A stretch of 64,000 bases of DNA from Terrisporobacter vanillatitrophus (GTDB lineage Bacteria; Bacillota; Clostridia; Peptostreptococcales; Peptostreptococcaceae): the NCBI RefSeq assembly GCF_051148895.1, contig NZ_CP154625.1, positions 620,001 through 684,000 on the forward strand. Reading direction: 5' to 3'. This document shows positions 33,066 to 42,976 of the stretch, piece after piece. Under the pieces are notes generated by a model, which ran no database searches, had not been told where the DNA came from, and saw nothing but the letters and a program-made list of their open reading frames with translations. The translations under genes were made by a program, and so were the position numbers. Numbering within the stretch: position 1 is the first letter of the stretch; each line of letters begins with the position of its first letter.

Positions 33066-34361
33066 ATGAAACATACTAAATCTGAAGAGTTATATAAAGA
33101 AGCGGTAAAATATATACCAGGAGGAGTAAACAGTCCTGTTAGATCTTTTAACTCTGTTGGTATAAGTCCAATATTTGCAAAAAAAGCTTATGGAAGTAGA
33201 ATTACAGATGTAGATGATAATGAATATATAGATTATATTTGTTCTTGGGGACCATTGATGTTAGGTCATAGTAACGAAGAAATATCTAAAGGCATAGGAG
33301 AAATGATTGCCAGTGGAATAAGCTTTGGTTTAGCTACAGAAATTGAAGTTGAAATGGCAAAACTAATAGTTGATGCCTGTCCAGCAATAGATCAAGTTCG
33401 TATGGTAAACTCAGGAACAGAAGCAACAATGAGTGCATTAAGAGTTGCCAGAGGATTTACAGGAAGAAATAAAATAGTAAAATTTGAAGGGTGCTACCAT
33501 GGTCACTCAGATGGTTTATTAGTTAAATCAGGTTCAGGAACAATAACTTTTGGAGTACCAACAAGCCCTGGAGTTCCAGCTGATATTGTTAAAAATACTT
33601 TAGTATGTAAATATAATGACATAGAAGATGTAAAAAGAGTATTTGAAGAAGATGGTGATGATATAGCAGCCATAATAGTAGAAACTGTTGGTGGAAATAT
33701 GGGGGTTGTACCAGGAAAGCAAGAATTTATAGAATTTTTAAGAAAAATATGTGATGAATATGAAACTGTTTTAATTTTTGATGAAGTTATCACTGGATTT
33801 AGATTGGCTTATAACAGCTCAGTAGGTTATTTTGACGTAAAACCAGATATGGTTTGCTTTGGAAAAATTATAGGAGCGGGAATGCCAGTAGGGGCTTATG
33901 GTGGTAAACAAGAAATAATGGAAGTTGTATCTCCAGTAGGTCCTGTTTATCAAGCAGGAACTTTATCGGGAAATCCACTTGCCATGTATTTAGGTAAAAG
34001 AAATCTAGAAGTATTAAGAGACAATCCTGAAATTTATGAAGCTTTAAATGAAAAGGCAGGAAGATTAGAGCAAGGAATAAAAGATAATCTAAAAAATTTA
34101 AATCTTAACTATACAGTTAACAGAGCAGGGTCTCTAGTTTGCTTATTCTTTAAAGAGGGTCCAGTAGAAAATTATAATGATGCTATAGAAAGTAATATAA
34201 AAAAATACAATGCTTATTTTAAGGAAATGTTATATCGAGGAGTATTAATAGGACCAAGTCAGTTTGAAGCTATGTTTTTGTCTTATGCTCATACTAATGA
34301 AGATATTGAATATACAATAAAATGTAATTATGAAGCTCTAAAAGTTAGTCATAATTTATAA
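33066..34361 (+). CDS. hemL: Glutamate-1-semialdehyde 2,1-aminomutase
   Basis: PLP enzyme of 431 residues producing 5-aminolevulinate. Class III aminotransferase marks: YIPGGVNSPVR, NSGTEATMSALRVARGFTGR, FEGCYHGHSDGLL, LIFDEVITGFR, and the PLP lysine in CFGKIIGAGMPVGAYGG. Ribosome site AGGAGG 5 bases from the ATG. It is coupled to hemA. No terminator is visible between its stop and cobalamin riboswitch 2, about 150 bases away, so readthrough into the cob operon would still be stopped by the riboswitch. Confidence 0.96.
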   Translation: MKHTKSEELYKEAVKYIPGGVNSPVRSFNSVGISPIFAKKAYGSRITDVDDNEYIDYICSWGPLMLGHSNEEISKGIGEMIASGISFGLATEIEVEMAKLIVDACPAIDQVRMVNSGTEATMSALRVARGFTGRNKIVKFEGCYHGHSDGLLVKSGSGTITFGVPTSPGVPADIVKNTLVCKYNDIEDVKRVFEEDGDDIAAIIVETVGGNMGVVPGKQEFIEFLRKICDEYETVLIFDEVITGFRLAYNSSVGYFDVKPDMVCFGKIIGAGMPVGAYGGKQEIMEVVSPVGPVYQAGTLSGNPLAMYLGKRNLEVLRDNPEIYEALNEKAGRLEQGIKDNLKNLNLNYTVNRAGSLVCLFFKEGPVENYNDAIESNIKKYNAYFKEMLYRGVLIGPSQFEAMFLSYAHTNEDIEYTIKCNYEALKVSHNL

Positions 34362-34514
34362 ATTAAAATTTATGAGAAAGTTAAAAAAATAATTATTTAA
34401 TAATATTTATATATATAAAAAAAATTAATATGTTTTGCATCATAGTAAAAATAACTATAATTAAGATATATAAATTTTTTTATGAAATAAGAAGAAAATT
34501 GTAAAATTAAATAA

Positions 34515-34690
34515 AATTAGTTTAGGTTTTAGGGAAAGAGGTAAAAGCCTTTGCAGCCCCCGCTACTGTAAAACGGATGAAACCATAATTACCACTGTCA
34601 ATGTTGATGGGAAGGTATGGGAGTAAGATGATGTTAAGCCAGGATACCTGCCTAAATTAATTATATATAAAAATCTCGGGGTGAAGATTT
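34515..34690 (+). ncRNA. Cobalamin riboswitch 2 (upstream of the cbi operon)
   Basis: P1 pairs AATTAGTTTAGG (34515-34526) with CCTAAATTAATT (34651-34662, one G-U). Conserved blocks: GGGAAAGAGGTAAAAGCC, CAGCCCCCGCTACTGTA, ACCACTG, TGATGGGAAGGT, and AAGCCAGGATACCTGCC. CTCGGGGTGAAG after P1 is the kissing partner. The blocks match riboswitch 1 closely. A terminator hairpin at 34710-34740 lies 30 bases before the cbiP start. Confidence 0.93.
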
Positions 34691-34709
34691 GATTTTATGT
34701 TACATAGTA

Positions 34710-34740
34710 AAATCCTAGCCATTCGAGCTGGGATTTTTTG
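34710..34740 (+). terminator. Expression-platform terminator of cobalamin riboswitch 2
   Basis: AAATCCTAGC (34710-34719) pairs with GCTGGGATTT (34727-34736, one mismatch), followed by T residues. Confidence 0.8.
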
Positions 34741-34771
34741 GTATTTATATAAAGTGGAAAGGATTAATGTT

Positions 34772-36298
34772 ATGGGAAAAAAAATAATGCTTCAAGGAAC
34801 TGCATCAAATGTGGGAAAAAGCATAATAACTACGGGACTATGTAGAATTTTCAAACAAGATAATTATAAAGTAATACCATTTAAATCTCAAAACATGGCT
34901 CTTAATTCTTTTATAACAAAAGAAGGTTTGGAAATGGGAAGAGCTCAAGTTTCTCAAGCTGAAGCTTGTGGAATAGACCCTATTGCAGATATGAATCCCA
35001 TATTATTAAAACCAAGTGGTAATAACAAAAGCCAAGTTATAGTAAGAGGAAAAGTAGTAGGAGATATGTCTTCAAAGGAATATCATGAGTATAAATTAGA
35101 GCTAGTAAAAGTATTAGATGATATATTTGGAGAATTTGAAGAAGAATTTGACATAGTAGTAATGGAAGGTGCAGGAAGTTGTGCTGAAATCAATCTAATG
35201 GAAAGAGATATATCAAATATGGGAATGGCACAAATTGCAGATGCACCAGTTATATTAATAGGAGATATAGATAGAGGTGGTGTATTTGCATCTATAGCAG
35301 GGACAATGTTACTACTTCCTGAGGAACATAAAAAAAGAGTTAAGGGAGTAATAATTAATAAATTTAGAGGACGAAAAGAACTTTTAGACTCTGGAGTAAA
35401 AATGCTAGAGGATATTATAAAAGTCCCTGTTCTAGGAGTCATACCTTACACAGATATAAAAATTGAAGAGGAAGATAGTGTAACCACTCGATTTAAGAAA
35501 AAAGTAGACAAGGGAGATATTCATATAGAAGTTGTAAGAACACCTCATATGTCTAACTTTACAGATTTTAATATCTTTGAAACACAAGAAGATGTGAGCC
35601 TAAGGTATGTTGATTATGGAGAATCTCTTGGAAATCCTGATATAGTAATTATTCCAGGAACTAAATCTACTATAGATGATTTAATGTTCTTGAGAAAAAA
35701 TGGCTTAGAGAACCAAATTAAAGAGCTTCATAAAAAAGGAAAACTTATAATCGGTATTTGTGGTGGATATCAAATGTTAGGAAAAATTTTAAAAGATCCT
35801 TATCATGTTGAAAATGATTTGGAAGAAGTGGAAGGTATAGGACTTTTAGATGTTGATACGACTTTTGAATTAGAAAAAACTACAACTCAAGTTAAAGCCA
35901 TATTAGGAGATAACTTACATGGTTACCTTGCAAATTTAAATAAAAAAGCAGTAAATGGATATGAAATTCATATGGGAATGACAAGAAGAAGAGAAAATAG
36001 TGATAATTTTGTAACTGTGACAGAAAAACTTGGTGAGGTGGTAAGCTATGAGGTTGGTAGTGTAAATAATCAGTGTAATGTTTTGGGAACTTATCTTCAT
36101 GGAATTTTTGATGATATAGATTTTACGAGAACCATTTTAAATAATATAAGAAAAATGAAAAACTTAGAACCTATTGAAAGTAAAGTTGAGTCATTTGATG
36201 AGTTTAAAAATAAAGAATATGATAAATTAGCTGATTTTTTAAGAGAACATTTAGATATGGAAAAAATATATGAAATAATGAAAAATAGTGACAATTAG
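34772..36298 (+). CDS. cbiP: Cobyric acid synthase
   Basis: Glutamine-dependent amidase of about 508 residues that adds four amide groups to adenosylcobyrinate a,c-diamide. The N-terminal ATPase is of dethiobiotin-synthetase type (GTASNVGKSIITTGLCR, FKSQNMALNSF, VVMEGAGSCAEINL, GDIDRGGVFAS). The C-terminal glutaminase has the Cys in IGICGGYQMLG and His in GTYLHGIFDD. I start at ATG 34772 (MGKKIML) behind GGAAAGG. The frame reads 25 codons further upstream, but that stretch is the riboswitch terminator. First gene of the cbi operon; cbiA follows after 8 bases. Confidence 0.95.
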   Translation: MGKKIMLQGTASNVGKSIITTGLCRIFKQDNYKVIPFKSQNMALNSFITKEGLEMGRAQVSQAEACGIDPIADMNPILLKPSGNNKSQVIVRGKVVGDMSSKEYHEYKLELVKVLDDIFGEFEEEFDIVVMEGAGSCAEINLMERDISNMGMAQIADAPVILIGDIDRGGVFASIAGTMLLLPEEHKKRVKGVIINKFRGRKELLDSGVKMLEDIIKVPVLGVIPYTDIKIEEEDSVTTRFKKKVDKGDIHIEVVRTPHMSNFTDFNIFETQEDVSLRYVDYGESLGNPDIVIIPGTKSTIDDLMFLRKNGLENQIKELHKKGKLIIGICGGYQMLGKILKDPYHVENDLEEVEGIGLLDVDTTFELEKTTTQVKAILGDNLHGYLANLNKKAVNGYEIHMGMTRRRENSDNFVTVTEKLGEVVSYEVGSVNNQCNVLGTYLHGIFDDIDFTRTILNNIRKMKNLEPIESKVESFDEFKNKEYDKLADFLREHLDMEKIYEIMKNSDN

Positions 36299-36306
36299 GT
36301 GATAAT

Positions 36307-37671
36307 ATGAAAAAAATATTAATTGCAGGAACAAATAGTGGAGTAGGGAAAACTACAATTTCCCTGGGAATAATGCAAGCATTAACAAAAAGAAATCTAA
36401 AAGTACAACCTTATAAAGTTGGGCCTGATTATATAGACCCTTCTTATCATACATTTATAACTGGAAGATATTCAAGAAACTTAGATTCATATATGCTTGA
36501 AGATGATAAAATTAAATATATAGTTAAAAATTCTTCGAAAAATGCAGATATTTCAGTGATTGAAGGTGTAATGGGACTATATGATGGATATGGAATTGAT
36601 TTAGATGATTGTACCAGTTCATATACTTCAAAAATATTAAAAACACCAGTAATTTTAGTTATAAATGCAAAGGCAATGGCAACATCTGCTGCTGCTATGG
36701 TACTTGGATATAAGATGTTAGATAAAAATGTAAATATAGCTGGTGTTATTACAAATAATGTGAAAAGTGAATCTCATTATAATACTTTAAAAGAAGCTAT
36801 AGAAAAATATACTGGTGTGGAAGTACTTGGATATTTTCCTCCAAATAAAGAATTTTCTTTAGAATCTAGACATTTAGGACTAGTACCTTCAGTGGAAATA
36901 AATTCTTTAAAAGCTAAGTTTGATAACTTGGCAGAGGAAATAGAAAAGTATATAGATATTGATAGAATAATTGAAATATCTGAAACTGAAGATTTTAATA
37001 CTTCCTTTAATCTGGAAGACTTCATAGAAAAAAATAAGGTTAACAATAAAACCATAGCCATAGCTTATGATAAAGCCTTTAACTTCTATTATAGAGAAAA
37101 CATAGAATTATTTGAAAAGTTAGGCATGAATATAAAGTACTTTAGTCCTATTAGTGATAAAAAACTTCCCAAGTGTGATTATGTTTACATAGGAGGTGGA
37201 TTCCCAGAAATTTTTGCAAAAGAGCTAGATGAAAATAAAGAAATCAGATCTTCTATTATGAATGCTCATCATAATCATATTCCAATATATGCGGAGTGTG
37301 GTGGACTAATGTATCTTGGAGAAGAGTTAGAAGATCAAAATAATGAAACTTACAATATGGTCGGAATTTTTAAAGGATGTAGCAAAATGACATCTTATCT
37401 TAAAAGATTTGGATATTGTCTAGGTGAGGCTAAGGAGGATACTATTTTAGCTAAAAAAGGACAAATAATTAAAGGTCATGAGTTTCATCATTCAATTTTT
37501 GATAGTCAAGAAGAATGTGCTTATTATATGAGAAAATTAAAGAATGGTAAAGTTATTGATGAATGGGAAGGTGGCTACAGTAAGGGTAATACTTTAGCAA
37601 CATATCTACATACACATTTTTATAACAATTTAGATTGCATATCTAACTTTATAGAAAGAGGACGTGAATAA
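36307..37671 (+). CDS. cbiA: Cobyrinate a,c-diamide synthase
   Basis: A 454-residue glutamine- and ATP-dependent amidase acting on the a and c side chains of cobyrinate. N-terminal loop AGTNSGVGKTTISLG, PYKVGPDYIDPSYH, then the glutaminase domain with YIGGGFPEIFA, Cys in AECGGLMYLGEE and His in ATYLHTHF. It is slightly shorter in its linker than some homologues but complete. The next gene, cbiB, begins at the stop. Confidence 0.95.
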   Translation: MKKILIAGTNSGVGKTTISLGIMQALTKRNLKVQPYKVGPDYIDPSYHTFITGRYSRNLDSYMLEDDKIKYIVKNSSKNADISVIEGVMGLYDGYGIDLDDCTSSYTSKILKTPVILVINAKAMATSAAAMVLGYKMLDKNVNIAGVITNNVKSESHYNTLKEAIEKYTGVEVLGYFPPNKEFSLESRHLGLVPSVEINSLKAKFDNLAEEIEKYIDIDRIIEISETEDFNTSFNLEDFIEKNKVNNKTIAIAYDKAFNFYYRENIELFEKLGMNIKYFSPISDKKLPKCDYVYIGGGFPEIFAKELDENKEIRSSIMNAHHNHIPIYAECGGLMYLGEELEDQNNETYNMVGIFKGCSKMTSYLKRFGYCLGEAKEDTILAKKGQIIKGHEFHHSIFDSQEECAYYMRKLKNGKVIDEWEGGYSKGNTLATYLHTHFYNNLDCISNFIERGRE

Positions 37672-37672
37672 T

Positions 37673-38626
37673 ATGAATATCTTATCCATTTATACAGGAT
37701 ATGCTCTTGATTTAATCATAGGAGATCCTTATTCATTGCCTCATCCAGTAAGATTTATTGGTAAACTTATTAGTTTTGTAGAAAAACAAATAAGAAAGAT
37801 AACTACAAGTGATAAAGGATTAAAAGTAGCTGGATTCATTCTTTGGTTTGTGGTTGTGGGAGTAACACTAGGTAGTACTTCCATTGTACTACGTTTGTTT
37901 CAGTTTAATAAAGTAGCTTACTTTTTAGTAAATTCCATATTAATTTATACAACATTAGCTACAAAATGTTTAAAAGATGAATCTGAAAAAATATATAAGG
38001 TATTAAAAACTGGAGACTTGGAAAAATCAAGAATTCAGCTTTCATACATAGTAGGAAGAGATACAACAAATTTAAATGAAAAAGAAATAGTAAGAGCAAC
38101 AGTGGAAACTGTAGCAGAAAATACGGTAGACGGAATAATAGCACCATTGTTTTATGGATTTATAGGTGGGGCTCCTCTTGCTATGGCATATAAGGCTATT
38201 AACACTTTAGACTCAACAGTAGGCTATAAGAATGACAAGTACTATTACTTAGGATTTGCATCAGCAAAAATAGATGATATTGCAAATTACATACCAGCAA
38301 GATTAGGTGTAATCTTACTTTCTCTTGGAAGTTTATTTATTGGATTTAATTTTAAAGATGCTTTAAAAATTGGAATAAGAGATAGAAAAAATCATAAAAG
38401 CCCTAACTGTGCTTTTTCAGAAGGTGCAGTAGCTGGAGCTTTAGGAATACAACTTGGTGGTACCAATGTTTATTTTGGACAAGAAGTGTATAAGCCAACT
38501 ATTGGAGATAAAAAAAGAGAAATAGAAATTGAAGATATTGTAAGAACAAATAAAATAATGTATTCATCATCAATAATATCAATAATAATTTTTACAACTC
38601 TTTATTATCTAGTAATTGGTTTGTAA
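37673..38626 (+). CDS. cbiB: Adenosylcobinamide-phosphate synthase
   Basis: Membrane enzyme of 317 residues joining adenosylcobyric acid to aminopropanol phosphate. Marks: YALDLIIGDPYSLPHPVRF at the N-terminus, ATVETVAENTVDGIIAPLFY, FIGGAPLAMAYKAINTLDS, DDIANYIPARLGV, and NCAFSEGAVAGALGIQLGG. About five hydrophobic segments. I favour the ATG at 37673, 11 bases after AGAGG and just after the cbiA stop. A GTG at 37664 would overlap cbiA but is too near that site. Confidence 0.92.
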   Translation: MNILSIYTGYALDLIIGDPYSLPHPVRFIGKLISFVEKQIRKITTSDKGLKVAGFILWFVVVGVTLGSTSIVLRLFQFNKVAYFLVNSILIYTTLATKCLKDESEKIYKVLKTGDLEKSRIQLSYIVGRDTTNLNEKEIVRATVETVAENTVDGIIAPLFYGFIGGAPLAMAYKAINTLDSTVGYKNDKYYYLGFASAKIDDIANYIPARLGVILLSLGSLFIGFNFKDALKIGIRDRKNHKSPNCAFSEGAVAGALGIQLGGTNVYFGQEVYKPTIGDKKREIEIEDIVRTNKIMYSSSIISIIIFTTLYYLVIGL

Positions 38627-38645
38627 ATAAAGAAAGGAGGAAGTT

Positions 38646-39716
38646 ATGAAAGATTTAGGACATGGAGCTAATGTGGATATCATGGCAGAAACTTTTAATA
38701 AAAATACTGAAGATATAACAGATTTTAGCTCAAATATAAATCCAAAAGTTGTTCCTAATTTGGGAAAATATATTTTGGACGGTTTAAGTAAATGTAAAAG
38801 CTATCCAGATATTAATTACACAAAGTTAAGAAGCAATATTGGGAATTACATAAATATTAACCCACAATATATTATTCCAGGCAATGGAGCAACAGAAATA
38901 ATATACCTTCTTATGAAAAATATAAAAAAAAGATTAGCAATATTAAATCCTACATTTTCAGAATATGAAAGAGGCGCTAAATTAAACAATTTAGAATTGA
39001 TAAACTTTATGCTAAATGAAGAAGATGAATTTAGTGTAAATTTGGAAGAAATAGAATCCAATATAGATAATTTTGATAGTTTATTTATATGTAATCCTAA
39101 CAATCCAAATGGAAAAGTAAAAAATATAGAAGAACTTTTAGAAATAATAATAAAAAATGATAAGTTGTTAATAGTTGATGAAACTTTTATGGAGTTTGTA
39201 CACGAAGAAGAGAATTATAGTTTAATAAAATATGTGGAAAAGTACAAAAACATATTTATTATAAAAGCAGTAACAAAATTCTTTGGAATGCCTGGGCTTA
39301 GACTAGGTTATGGAGTTACAAGTAATAAAAAACTTATAAATGATATTTATAGATATAAAGAGCCTTGGACAGTAAATTCATTTGCTGATACTTTATCCAA
39401 TTATATTTTTAATGATAAAGAATATATAAAATCTAGCAAGGAGTATTATCATAAAGAAAGATCATATATGATAAATGAATTAAGAAAAATTGAAAATATA
39501 CATGTATATGATACAGATACAAACTTTATATTAATGGAATTAAAAGATATAAGAGCAGATGAATTAAAACTTAAATTATTTAAGGAAAGTAATATCTTAA
39601 TAAGAAATGCATCTAACTTTATAGGTTTAGGTGAAAAACACATAAGAATAGCAATTAAAAGTCATGAGGAAAACCAATTGATTTTGAAGGAATTAAATAA
39701 ATTATTGGGAGAATAA
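38646..39716 (+). CDS. cobD: Threonine-phosphate decarboxylase
   Basis: A 356-residue PLP enzyme, fold type I, related to histidinol-phosphate aminotransferase. It opens with HGANVDIMAETFN and DFSSNINP, typical of CobD. IPGNGATEIIYLLMK, CNPNNPNGK, VDETFMEF and the PLP lysine in IIKAVTKFFGMPGLRLGYG follow. It makes (R)-1-amino-2-propanol phosphate for CbiB from L-threonine phosphate, the product of the kinase encoded next. AAAGGAGG before the start. Confidence 0.92.
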   Translation: MKDLGHGANVDIMAETFNKNTEDITDFSSNINPKVVPNLGKYILDGLSKCKSYPDINYTKLRSNIGNYININPQYIIPGNGATEIIYLLMKNIKKRLAILNPTFSEYERGAKLNNLELINFMLNEEDEFSVNLEEIESNIDNFDSLFICNPNNPNGKVKNIEELLEIIIKNDKLLIVDETFMEFVHEEENYSLIKYVEKYKNIFIIKAVTKFFGMPGLRLGYGVTSNKKLINDIYRYKEPWTVNSFADTLSNYIFNDKEYIKSSKEYYHKERSYMINELRKIENIHVYDTDTNFILMELKDIRADELKLKLFKESNILIRNASNFIGLGEKHIRIAIKSHEENQLILKELNKLLGE

Positions 39717-39717
39717 T

Positions 39718-40620
39718 ATGAAGTCTTATGGAATATGTCCCGCATCTTGTGGTGAATTTGTTCAAGGTATATTAGATAGTGAAGAATACTTATCTTCTTA
39801 TGCAATTGATATGTTTTCAGTTGCTACTCTTGAAGAAAAAAAAGAGAATATTAATTTAGGGCCTAAAAAATCAAGAAAAGCTATAGAAAAAGTATTTGAA
39901 AGATTTAATATTCCACTAAGGGAATGTGAAAATATATCTCTAGAGATTAATAGCAATATACCTATAGGTAAGGGAATGGCCAGCTCCACAGCAGATATAG
40001 GAGCAACTATTAAGGCGACCTTATCCATGATAAATAAAGATTTAGGTAATGAAGAAATATCCCGTATTGCTTCGGAAATAGAGCCGACAGATTCTATTTT
40101 ATTATATAAAAACTCAATTTTTAATCCTGTTAAAGGTAAGGTAAAAAAATATTTATCCAACCTATATAATGGTAGAGTAATAATTTTAGAACCAGATGAA
40201 ATTTTAGAAACAAATATAATAAGAAGCAATCCAAATTACTTAGATATTAAATTGGAAAATAAAGTGATTATAAATAAGTCCTTCAAATTATTAGAAGAAG
40301 GATTAAGAGAAAAAGATTTAAAGTTAATAGGTAAGGCCTGTACTCTAAGTAGTTTGGCAAATGAAAATATACATAAAAAGCCATATTTAAATGAGATTAT
40401 AGAAATCAGTAATAAGATGGGGGCTTATGGGGTTAATATTGCTCACAGTGGTACAGTTATTGGAATATTAATTGATAATCAGATGGATTATGAGAGAATA
40501 ATAAGTAATTTGAAAGAAAAATCTTTTAATGATTATTATAAAAAGATACATTTATCCAAAATTATAGGACATAAAGAAAGGGAGGAAATAGAGTGGAATA
40601 CGTTAAAGACCCTAAGATGA
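39718..40620 (+). CDS. GHMP-family kinase, PduX-like L-threonine kinase
   Basis: A 300-residue small-molecule kinase. The N-terminus has CPASCGEFVQG, the PduX-type opening. The ATP loop is PIGKGMASSTADIGATI (GHMP motif 2) and the C-terminal glycine-rich motif is MGAYGVNIAHSGTVIGIL. Its place between cobD and cbiC supports phosphorylation of L-threonine for the aminopropanol arm. It starts one base after the cobD stop and overlaps cbiC by 28 bases. Other GHMP substrates cannot be excluded by sequence alone. Confidence 0.88.
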   Translation: MKSYGICPASCGEFVQGILDSEEYLSSYAIDMFSVATLEEKKENINLGPKKSRKAIEKVFERFNIPLRECENISLEINSNIPIGKGMASSTADIGATIKATLSMINKDLGNEEISRIASEIEPTDSILLYKNSIFNPVKGKVKKYLSNLYNGRVIILEPDEILETNIIRSNPNYLDIKLENKVIINKSFKLLEEGLREKDLKLIGKACTLSSLANENIHKKPYLNEIIEISNKMGAYGVNIAHSGTVIGILIDNQMDYERIISNLKEKSFNDYYKKIHLSKIIGHKEREEIEWNTLKTLR

Positions 40621-41222
40621 TAGAGGTAAAAAGTTTTGAAATTATACAAGGTATAATTGATGATATCAGGCCAGGATATAAATTTAAAAATGAGATAGAA
40701 GAAAAGATAATAAAGCGTTGCATACATACAAGTGCTGATTTTGAATACTTAGATATATTAAAAATATCAGATACAGCAGTAGATTCAATAATAAATGCTT
40801 TAAACAATAAATGTACAATTTACACTGACACAAATATGGCGCTTAGTGGAATAAATAAAATGAGGCTAAATGCTCTTGGGTGTGAATACAAATGTTTAGT
40901 AGCTGATGAAAGAACTAAAGAATTAGCCAAAGAAAAAGGAATAACTAGATCTATGGCAGCTGTAGAAATTGCGATGAAAGAAGAAGGTAAAAAATTATTT
41001 GTATTTGGAAATGCTCCAACTGCTCTTTATAAAACTATAGAAATGGTTGATGGTGGAGGAAAAGTTGAAGCTATTGTGGGTGCTCCAGTTGGATTTGTGG
41101 GAGCTGCAGAGTCAAAATATGAATTAGAAAAAACATCTATTCCTCACATAGTAGTTCAAGGAAGAAAAGGTGGTAGTAATATTGCTGCAGCCATAATGAA
41201 TGCTATTTTATATGCAATGTAA
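40593..41222 (+). CDS. cbiC: Cobalt-precorrin-8 methylmutase
   Basis: A 209-residue enzyme moving the C11 methyl to C12 to give cobyrinate. Marks: IHTSADFEY (catalytic His), TIYTDTNMALSGINK, and GAPVGFVGAAESK. The GTG start at 40593 has GGAGG at 7 bases and overlaps the kinase gene. An ATG at 40617 is an alternative without a ribosome site. Confidence 0.94.
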   Translation: MEYVKDPKMIEVKSFEIIQGIIDDIRPGYKFKNEIEEKIIKRCIHTSADFEYLDILKISDTAVDSIINALNNKCTIYTDTNMALSGINKMRLNALGCEYKCLVADERTKELAKEKGITRSMAAVEIAMKEEGKKLFVFGNAPTALYKTIEMVDGGGKVEAIVGAPVGFVGAAESKYELEKTSIPHIVVQGRKGGSNIAAAIMNAILYAM

Positions 41223-41231
41223 GGTTTGATT

Positions 41232-42371
41232 ATGGAAGAGTATGTATATATTGATGGAAAAAAATATAGAAGAGGATATACGACAGGTTCATGCGCAGCC
41301 GCCGCAGCAAAAGCATCTGTATATATGTTTTTTACAAATAAAAAAATAGAAAATATTAATATAGATACACCAAAAGGAATTCCTCTTACATTGAAAGTTA
41401 AAAATATAGAATTAAAGAATAAATATACTATTTGCTCCATCGAGAAAGATGGTGGTGATGATATAGATGCTACACATACTATGGACATATTTGCAAAAGT
41501 AGAGTTGATTTCAAGAGAAGATGAAGACATAATAGTGACCGGTGGTGTGGGTATAGGTATTGTAACTAAAAAGGGCTTAAGTGTAGATGTGGGAAAATCA
41601 GCAATTAACCCAGTACCAATGAAAATGATAAGAAGCGAAGTTAGCAAGGTTTTAGGAGAAAATAATAAACTTTTAAATAAAGATAAATCTTTAAAAATTA
41701 CTATTTTCGCACCACAAGGTGAAGAAATTGCTAAGAAAACCTTTAATCCTAGATTAGGTATAGTTGGGGGAATATCAATACTTGGAACGACAGGGATTGT
41801 AGAGCCTATGAGTGAAGAAGGTTGGAAAAAATCTTTATCAATAGAACTTGAAATGAAAAAAGAACAAGGAATGGACAAAATCATTTTAGTACCAGGAAAC
41901 CATGGAGAAGAATTTATAAGAGACTATATGAAAATTGATATGAGCAACTGTGTTAGAATGAGCAATTTTGTGGGATATATGTTAAATGAAGCGAAAAGAC
42001 TTGGATTTAAGAAAATACTTATGGCAGGCCATATTGGAAAGTTTATAAAAATATCTGCAGGAATATTTAATACTCATAGTAAAGTTTGTGATGCTAGAAA
42101 TGAAATAATGATTGCAAATTTAGCATTAATGGGAGCAGATTTAGATTTTCTAAAAGAAATAAATAAATGTGTAACAGCAGAAGGTGCAGTTGAAATAATA
42201 GATAAAAGTAACTACACAGAAATATACAATATACTTTGCAACAAATGTAAAGAAAGAGCTGAGGAATATCTAAATGAAGATATACAAGTGGAAGTTTATA
42301 TGTTTAGAATGGATAAATCATTGCTTGGAAAATCAATAAACGCAGATTTATTAATGGAGGATTTTAGATGA
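41232..42371 (+). CDS. cbiD: Cobalt-precorrin-5B (C1)-methyltransferase
   Basis: SAM-dependent enzyme of the anaerobic route, about 379 residues, with its own fold. RRGYTTGSCAAAAAKA is the family N-terminal motif, then VTGGVGIGIVTKKGL, INPVPMKMI, RLGIVGGISILGTTGIVEPMSEE. GHIGKFIKISAGIFNTHS near the end. I use the ATG at 41232, after AAGG; a TTG two codons upstream is in frame. It overlaps cbiE by 4 bases. Confidence 0.93.
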   Translation: MEEYVYIDGKKYRRGYTTGSCAAAAAKASVYMFFTNKKIENINIDTPKGIPLTLKVKNIELKNKYTICSIEKDGGDDIDATHTMDIFAKVELISREDEDIIVTGGVGIGIVTKKGLSVDVGKSAINPVPMKMIRSEVSKVLGENNKLLNKDKSLKITIFAPQGEEIAKKTFNPRLGIVGGISILGTTGIVEPMSEEGWKKSLSIELEMKKEQGMDKIILVPGNHGEEFIRDYMKIDMSNCVRMSNFVGYMLNEAKRLGFKKILMAGHIGKFIKISAGIFNTHSKVCDARNEIMIANLALMGADLDFLKEINKCVTAEGAVEIIDKSNYTEIYNILCNKCKERAEEYLNEDIQVEVYMFRMDKSLLGKSINADLLMEDFR

Positions 42372-42976
42372 TAAATATAATAGGTCTGGGACCGGGAGAG
42401 TTTGATTATATAACTAAACTGGGAGAAAAATTAATTTATTCTTCAGATGTTCTAATTGGTGGAAAAAGAAATTTAGAATCTATAAAGGATTTTAAAGGAG
42501 AGAAATTAGTTTTATCTACCAACCTTAAAGAGATTTTAGAGTATATTAAAAATAATCTGCATAAAAACATAAGTGTAATAGCATCAGGAGATCCATCTAT
42601 TTATGGTATAGGAAAGTATTTATCAAATAATATAGAACATGAAAATTTAAATATAATATCGGGAATAAGCTCGTTACAATATATTTTTTCAAAAATATTT
42701 GTAGATATGAACGATGTTTATATCACAAGTAGTCATGGAAAAACACCTGACTTTGATTACATATTATCTCATAAAAAAGTATGCATGGTGACTGATGATA
42801 AAATAGGTCCACATGAGATTTGTAAAGAAATACAAAAAAGAAACTTAAATAAAGTTGTTGTTGTGGGAGAAAATTTATCTTACCAAAATGAAAGAATAAC
42901 TATAGGTAAAGTTGAAGAAATATTAGCGGTTGAAAAATTTGAAATGAATGTGGTGGTGATACTAGATGAGGAATGA
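42368..42976 (+). CDS. cbiE: Cobalt-precorrin-7 (C5)-methyltransferase
   Basis: A 202-residue SAM methyltransferase of the corrin family. It begins IIGLGPGEFDYITK, then IASGDPSIYGIGKYL (SAM loop), ISGISSLQYIFSK and YITSSHGKTPDF. It acts with CbiT, encoded next with an 11-base overlap. In many bacteria the two are fused as CobL; here they are separate. GGAGG ribosome site lies in the end of cbiD. Confidence 0.92.
   Translation: MINIIGLGPGEFDYITKLGEKLIYSSDVLIGGKRNLESIKDFKGEKLVLSTNLKEILEYIKNNLHKNISVIASGDPSIYGIGKYLSNNIEHENLNIISGISSLQYIFSKIFVDMNDVYITSSHGKTPDFDYILSHKKVCMVTDDKIGPHEICKEIQKRNLNKVVVVGENLSYQNERITIGKVEEILAVEKFEMNVVVILDEE

Noticed and set aside
34697..34771. N-terminal extension of cobyric acid synthase
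   Set aside because: The extra codons overlap the riboswitch terminator hairpin, and the ATG at 34772 has a proper ribosome site and the family's usual N-terminus.
41156..41884. Long minus-strand open frame of 242 codons opposite cbiC and cbiD
   Set aside because: It lies entirely opposite well-supported genes, has no ribosome site, and reads as low-complexity Ser/Ile/Pro-rich sequence, the usual shadow of A/T-rich coding DNA.
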